DNA of 64,000 nucleotides, from contig NZ_AP025292.1 in assembly GCF_036492425.1 (NCBI RefSeq), forward strand, positions 744,001 to 808,000. The letters run 5' to 3'. Below the pieces are notes generated by a model. It was not told the origin of the DNA, ran no database searches, and saw only the letters and a list, made by a program, of their open reading frames with translations. Source of the stretch: Persicobacter psychrovividus. Its GTDB lineage: Bacteria; Bacteroidota; Bacteroidia; Cytophagales; Cyclobacteriaceae. Shown one piece after another: positions 59,676 to 64,000 of this stretch (position 1 is the first letter of the stretch; each line of letters starts with the position of its first letter). The position numbers and the translations under genes were made by a program.

Positions 59676-60955
59676 TGGAAGATCAGATTCAAAGAAAAGG
59701 CAGGTTTCTGGGGAACTTGGACTGGCTTGCAGTATTGTTGTTTTTCATGCTGGTATTTGTCGGCTGGCTGAACATCTATGCCGCCGTTTATAACGAGGAA
59801 GCCCATCGCAGTATTTTTGACCTGGGACTGAATTCCGGAAAACAGTTGCTGTGGGTCGGAACGACCATCGTATTGGTAACGGGTATCCTGGCAGTTGATT
59901 TCAAATTTTTCGATTCTTTCGCCTATGTCATTTATGGGGTGGTCATGCTTACCTTGGTCATCGTTTTGATCTTCGGTCGCGAGGTGGCAGGCTCAAAATC
60001 TTGGCTGGAAATTGGTGCTTTCAGGTTGCAACCCGCAGAGTTTGCCAAATTTGCCACGGCCCTTGGTGTAGCGAAATTCCTCTCCTCCCCCTCCATGAAG
60101 ATGGATAAACTCATGACTTATGTAAGGGCGGCGATGCTGATTTTACTTCCCATGGCACTGATTGTCCTTCAGGGAGATGTGGGTTCGGCGATGGTATTCC
60201 TGATTCTGGTACTGGCTTTTTACCGCGAGGGATTAACCGGCCTGGTCCTGGTGATTCCAACCGTTATTGGGGCGGTGAGTTTGCTCTCTTTGCTGTATCC
60301 CGTTGTTGCCGTAACCCTGGGTTTGCTGGCTGTGGCGGTACTCATTATTGCTATTGGCGAGAAAACCAAAAAGCGGATAGCCATGGTGGTGGTAAGTCTG
60401 GGCTTTCTCTGTATGGTATCGGTAGGGGTGCATTATGTGGTGTTCAACATCTTTAAGCCTCACCAACAGGGGCGTGTGAAGGCATTTATTGACCCTGACG
60501 GGGATCCGCTCGGTGTTGGCTGGAATGTAACGCAAGCCAAAATTGCCATTGGTTCTGGTGGTTTTTGGGGCAAAGGTTTTTTACATGGGACACAAACGAA
60601 GTTTGATTTTGTCCCTGAACAAAGTACTGACTTTATCTTCTGTACCATCGGAGAGGAACATGGCTGGGTAGGTTCGGCAGGGGTAGTGCTGCTGTTTGCC
60701 TTGTTTATGTTTAGGCTGATATTTTTAGCCGAACGACAGAAATCCCGCTTCGTGCGGGTGTATGGTTATTGTGTGGTCTCGATTATATTTTTTCACTGGT
60801 TTGTGAATGTCGGCATGACCATCGGCCTGTTTCCCGTAATTGGGATTCCGCTGCCACTGGTGAGTTATGGGGGCTCCTCCCTCTGGGCATTTACCATGCT
60901 GATATTTATCTTTATCAAGCTGGATGCACACCGTATGCAAATGATGGCCCGATAG
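59675..60955 (+). CDS. rodA: Rod shape-determining protein RodA (SEDS glycosyltransferase)
   Basis: Polytopic SEDS-family peptidoglycan polymerase of 426 aa with about ten helices. Family blocks are present: EVAGSKSWLEIGAFRLQPAEFAK-type segment after TM4, VLQGDVGSAMVFL with the catalytic-region Asp, and HGTQTKFDFVPEQSTDFIF. The C-terminal IPLPLVSYGGSSL is diagnostic. ATG 59675 overlaps the PBP2 stop (TAATG); the longer frame to 59558 lies inside PBP2 and is rejected. There is an extra hydrophobic stretch (about 195-240), longer than in E. coli RodA, as often seen in Bacteroidota. A terminator closes the operon. Confidence 0.94.
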   Translation: MEDQIQRKGRFLGNLDWLAVLLFFMLVFVGWLNIYAAVYNEEAHRSIFDLGLNSGKQLLWVGTTIVLVTGILAVDFKFFDSFAYVIYGVVMLTLVIVLIFGREVAGSKSWLEIGAFRLQPAEFAKFATALGVAKFLSSPSMKMDKLMTYVRAAMLILLPMALIVLQGDVGSAMVFLILVLAFYREGLTGLVLVIPTVIGAVSLLSLLYPVVAVTLGLLAVAVLIIAIGEKTKKRIAMVVVSLGFLCMVSVGVHYVVFNIFKPHQQGRVKAFIDPDGDPLGVGWNVTQAKIAIGSGGFWGKGFLHGTQTKFDFVPEQSTDFIFCTIGEEHGWVGSAGVVLLFALFMFRLIFLAERQKSRFVRVYGYCVVSIIFFHWFVNVGMTIGLFPVIGIPLPLVSYGGSSLWAFTMLIFIFIKLDAHRMQMMAR

Positions 60956-60968
60956 CTTGAATGAAAAT

Positions 60969-61016
60969 AAAAAAACGCCTGCTTGATGTTATTTGAACAC
61001 TAAAGCAGGCGTTTTT
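60969..61016 (+). terminator. Intrinsic terminator of the mre-rodA operon
   Basis: ACGCCTGCTT and AAGCAGGCGT arms with A and T runs on both sides around an 18-base loop. Confidence 0.88.
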
Positions 61017-61018
61017 AT

Positions 61019-61333
61019 TTATAATTTTTGAAAATCAGTTGAAATTTGAATTAATTTAAGGAATCTCTACCTAATTATTACTTCAATATTTTCAAGCATA
61101 TTTTTTCTCAGGAGGCATGGAATACAGAAGAATCGCTATTTTAATGAAATTGAGCTAATATAATTTAGTTTGTTTCTCATAGATGATTATTTTTACCATT
61201 ATTTCTGTGTTAAAGTAGTCAAAATAGAAACAATTGCCTTTTTCTACTTTATAGAAATCTGATTAAATTAAGTATTGTAATTTCTGTTTTTAATCATTGC
61301 TTCAACCTATTGAGAAATTTTACCCAACCAACC
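61019..61333. other. AT-rich intergenic region before the giant repeat protein
   Basis: 315 very AT-rich bases that must contain the promoter and leader of the following gene. I see no exact TAnnTTTG box with a spaced TTG, no tRNA-like fold and no T-run hairpin. Confidence 0.5.
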
Positions 61334-64000
61334 ATGATTCACTCAAAGGGCTTTTTTGCTGCCTTTCTTATCTGTTTGCTTTTTACATGGGCAACGACGG
61401 AAGTGCATGCCCAGACCAATAAAGTGGCACGTATTACTCTTGAGGATGGTAAGAAATATACCAATTCTACTTTCATAAAAGTCAGTTTTGAATTGGTGAA
61501 GCCTTCTACCAAAGGGTTTATTGATCAGATGCAGCTTTCTGAAGATCCAAGTTTTGCCAAAGCCAAATGGCATCCCTTTAAAATGGATGGAATTAGCTAT
61601 CAGGTAACCGGTGGGGATGGCCTGAAGAAAATTCATCTTCGATTCAAGGATAAAGCAGGAAATGTATCTCCTTCTGATTATGCCACCGTAGTTATTGACC
61701 GACAATCTCCGGTGGGATCGTTAAAAATCAATGATGGCAATGAGTACACCAACGATCATCAGGGGCGGGTAATCCTGCAACTTGAAAGTTCTGAAGCTTC
61801 CCGCATTTATCTGTCAAATCATGATAATCCATTATCGGTGAAACCGATGGCCATGGAAAAAGTGATGCGGTGGAATCTTGATGCCAATAGTGACGGCATC
61901 AAGTCGGTGTATGCAATACTTGAAGACCGTGCGGGTAACCGCTCAGAATTATTGAAGGCGTCTATTCAATTGGATCGTCAGGCACCGACTGGTGGTGAGC
62001 TCATCATCAATGATGGGCAGGAAGTGACGAATGATCAAGAGGTGCGCCTGAAAATCAAAGCCATGGATTTGGACATGATCAGGTTGGTGGATCATGAAGT
62101 GGCAGAGGTATTGAAGTTCAAGCCATCGTCGAGTGGCTATATGGAACTGGACTGGAAGCTTAAAGGAGAAGATGGCTTAAAAAAAATAGCCGTGTTCTTT
62201 ATGGATAAGGCCAAAAACAGAACGACCTCACCTGTGGTTGCTGAAATCAAACTTGACCGCAAAGGGCCTGAAGTGGTTACCTTTAAAATTAATGGCGGTG
62301 AACGATATGCCTCAAGCCCTAAAGGGCAGGTGGACCTCGGGATTGTTGTTAAGGAACCATCCAATGTTAAACATCTTGAGATTAGTAATGATGCCATGTT
62401 TGCGGTATCGAATACTTTCCCTTATCAGGCTAAAATTCCTTGGGAACTTGAAGCCAGTGAAGATGGTGTGAAAACGGTTTATGTGCGCCTTACAGATCTT
62501 CTGGGCAATGTTTCCGATGTTTATCAAACGAAAATATTCCTGAAAAGAACTTACCCTAAGGGGCTGAGAATTCAGGTGCAAAAAGGCGAGGAATATATCG
62601 CCAAACGTGAAGTTTCTGTACACATGAAGGCCATCGATGCCAAATTTATGCAGGTCAGCGAGTCACCTTCTTTCAATAATAGTGCAGAATGGTTGCCTTA
62701 TGAAACCCGCACTCTACTGACGCTTTCTGCCGAGGACGGTCCGAAAACCGTGTTCGCCCGATTCAAAGATGAGGTAGGGAATGTTTCCGAGCCGATTTCC
62801 ACAAAAGTAATTTTAGATCAAACGCCTCCTGAAGGTAGTTTGGTGGTGAATGGTGGGGAGCCCTTCGTAACGGCAAAAGATAAAGTAACTGCTTTGAATA
62901 TTACCGCGGGCGCTGATGCACAGGCCATGCGTATCAGCAATATTAATGATTTTACCCGTTCACCGTGGCGCCCAGTTCTTGAAGAGGTTCGTCCATGGAT
63001 TTTGGCAGGTGATGATGGTCTGAAGAATGTTTATCTTCAGTTAAGAGACAAAGCGGGGAATATTTCTGAAACGATTGTAGGTTCTGTTACTTTGGACCGT
63101 TCCAAGCCTACAAAAGTTGTTTTCAGGTTGAATGATGGCAGCAAATGGCACAATAGCATGGAGCCTAAAGTGAAAGTTTCGCTGGAAGTGGAAGGCGCCC
63201 ATGAAATGATGCTCTCCAACGATGAGACTTTTGCAGGAGCGAAATGGCAGCCTTACAAATCAGAAGTATATTACACACTTCCTAAAGGCGAGGGGATGAA
63301 AATGGTTTATGCCAAGTTCCGTAACAAAGCAAAAATTACTACCGACCCCGTCTACGCAAGAATTATGCGGGACACCAAGGCGCCCGTGATTCAGGAAGTA
63401 AAGGTCAATAATGATGTCTTTTATGTAACTGCCCGGGATCGCCGTATTCCGGTTGAGGTGAAAGCCGATGGGGCCAATTTTGTATGCATTTCTGGTCAGG
63501 CACTGACACAGTCGGAATTGGAAGACCGTTCGGTGTGGAAAAATTACGAGCCGTTGAGCTCGTGGACGCTCTCGGATGCCGAAGGGGAGCAAGAGATTTA
63601 TGTGTACTGCCGAGATTACGCAGGAAACATCAGTAAGCCTGTGCAGAAAAAAGTGAGTTTGGTTACCACCCAGGTGGAAGTGGCGAGCTTTAAAATTAAT
63701 AACGGACAGAAATACACCAATAAGGAAGATAAAGCTGTGGAGCTGAACTTCGATGTGAAAGAAGCAGATGAGATGATGATCTCAAATTGGGAGCATTTTG
63801 CCAATGCCAAATGGGAGCCTTTCCAAAGCACCAAAACCATTAAGCTTGATGGGGGCGATGGCGTGAAAACCGTGTTTGCCAAATTTAGAAATAAGGCAAA
63901 AGTGGAAACACCTTCTTATTTTGGACGAATTATTCTGGATCGTGAAGCACCTGTTCAATGCCGTGTGCAACTGAATAATGACTCTACATTTACGACTCAT
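61334..64000 (+). CDS. Giant secreted repeat protein (tandem Ig-like 91-96-residue modules), 3' end cut by window edge
   Basis: An open frame from ATG 61334 runs without a stop to the right edge (889 codons). A signal peptide (about residues 1-27, ending VHAQ) is followed by nine full tandem modules and the start of a tenth, beginning near residues 29, 129, 220, 313, 409, 500, 593, 685, 780 and 873. Each has a K-x-N-(D/G)-G start, a W in the middle, DG-x-K-x-VY/FA-x-F/L-x-D-x-A-G-N in the second half and an ILDR-x-x-P end. This fits stacked Ig/FN3-like beta-sandwiches. Units differ greatly in sequence, so they are old duplications. A C-terminal type IX sorting domain would be expected but lies outside. 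The function is unknown; adhesion or surface-fibre roles are guesses. Confidence 0.85.
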   Translation, partial: MIHSKGFFAAFLICLLFTWATTEVHAQTNKVARITLEDGKKYTNSTFIKVSFELVKPSTKGFIDQMQLSEDPSFAKAKWHPFKMDGISYQVTGGDGLKKIHLRFKDKAGNVSPSDYATVVIDRQSPVGSLKINDGNEYTNDHQGRVILQLESSEASRIYLSNHDNPLSVKPMAMEKVMRWNLDANSDGIKSVYAILEDRAGNRSELLKASIQLDRQAPTGGELIINDGQEVTNDQEVRLKIKAMDLDMIRLVDHEVAEVLKFKPSSSGYMELDWKLKGEDGLKKIAVFFMDKAKNRTTSPVVAEIKLDRKGPEVVTFKINGGERYASSPKGQVDLGIVVKEPSNVKHLEISNDAMFAVSNTFPYQAKIPWELEASEDGVKTVYVRLTDLLGNVSDVYQTKIFLKRTYPKGLRIQVQKGEEYIAKREVSVHMKAIDAKFMQVSESPSFNNSAEWLPYETRTLLTLSAEDGPKTVFARFKDEVGNVSEPISTKVILDQTPPEGSLVVNGGEPFVTAKDKVTALNITAGADAQAMRISNINDFTRSPWRPVLEEVRPWILAGDDGLKNVYLQLRDKAGNISETIVGSVTLDRSKPTKVVFRLNDGSKWHNSMEPKVKVSLEVEGAHEMMLSNDETFAGAKWQPYKSEVYYTLPKGEGMKMVYAKFRNKAKITTDPVYARIMRDTKAPVIQEVKVNNDVFYVTARDRRIPVEVKADGANFVCISGQALTQSELEDRSVWKNYEPLSSWTLSDAEGEQEIYVYCRDYAGNISKPVQKKVSLVTTQVEVASFKINNGQKYTNKEDKAVELNFDVKEADEMMISNWEHFANAKWEPFQSTKTIKLDGGDGVKTVFAKFRNKAKVETPSYFGRIILDREAPVQCRVQLNNDSTFTTH

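Noticed and set aside
61334-64000. Tandem repeats as a possible CRISPR array or DNA satellite
   Set aside because: Repetition is at protein level with 91-96-residue units and low nucleotide identity; there are no short identical repeats with spacers.
1-64000. Insertion sequence, prophage or integrated element
   Set aside because: No transposase, integrase, terminal inverted repeats or phage structural genes are seen, and gene content is ordinary chromosomal.

Overview
The window is a chromosomal segment of a Bacteroidota bacterium, most likely from the Cytophagales or a related marine group. The evidence is the gene set: type IX secretion proteins PorT and a PorE-like OmpA protein; families typical of the phylum (DUF3078, DUF5606, DUF2851, DUF4905-like, DUF6660-like, MbnP); CheY-like and hybrid two-component proteins; almost no Shine-Dalgarno sequences; and several promoters of the Bacteroidota form TTG/TTTG, 18-20 bases, TAnnTTTG. 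Assignment below phylum is inference. No insertion sequence, prophage, CRISPR array or integron was seen. Coding density is high, and most gene ends carry clear intrinsic terminators.

Layout. 1-9 kb: a cell-wall amidase (cut by the left edge), an MCE/MlaD lipid-transport protein, a SirB1-like protein, a DUF418 membrane protein, an orphan long-form NfeD protease, a DUF4905-like gene overlapping a 3xLysM plus double-psi-barrel protein, a chalcone-isomerase-like secreted protein and a DUF2461 protein. 9-17 kb: two GT2 glycosyltransferases converging on a zinc-ribbon methyltransferase, a three-gene secreted or lipoprotein cluster with an MbnP copper protein and its di-heme MauG/MbnH-type partner, and the bifunctional peptidoglycan synthase PBP1A. 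17-22 kb: a PaaE-type ferredoxin reductase, purB, pepE, a CAT-family acyltransferase and tRNA-Leu(GAG). 22-31 kb: a large PAS-rich hybrid histidine kinase, an M16 peptidase with an O-methyltransferase, a LysM lytic transglycosylase, a single-domain response regulator and a DUF3078 outer-membrane protein. 31-35 kb: rel, then STAS-purA on the minus strand. 35-42 kb: a metal-efflux locus (DUF6660-like small protein, a CusA/CzcA pump fused to a TolC-like outer-membrane domain, and a His-rich adaptor). 42-50 kb (minus strand): DUF2851, pyrF, lolA, ftsK, pyrD, DUF5606, engB. 50-55 kb: PorE-like protein, ubiE/menG overlapping porT, and a small beta-barrel protein. 55-61 kb: a complete mreB-mreC-mreD-PBP2-rodA rod-shape operon. 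61.3 kb to the right edge: the first 889 codons of a very large secreted protein built of 91-96-residue repeats.

Together the genes are mostly envelope housekeeping (wall synthesis and hydrolysis, lipoprotein and lipid transport, type IX secretion), with purine, pyrimidine and (p)ppGpp metabolism and one heavy-metal efflux locus. The least explained parts are the giant repeat protein, the pump-to-TolC fusion that keeps an internal signal-peptide-like segment, tandem palindromes and overlapping hairpins around the efflux locus, and the small unknown gene beside MbnP/MbnH. No wholly new multi-gene system is evident.
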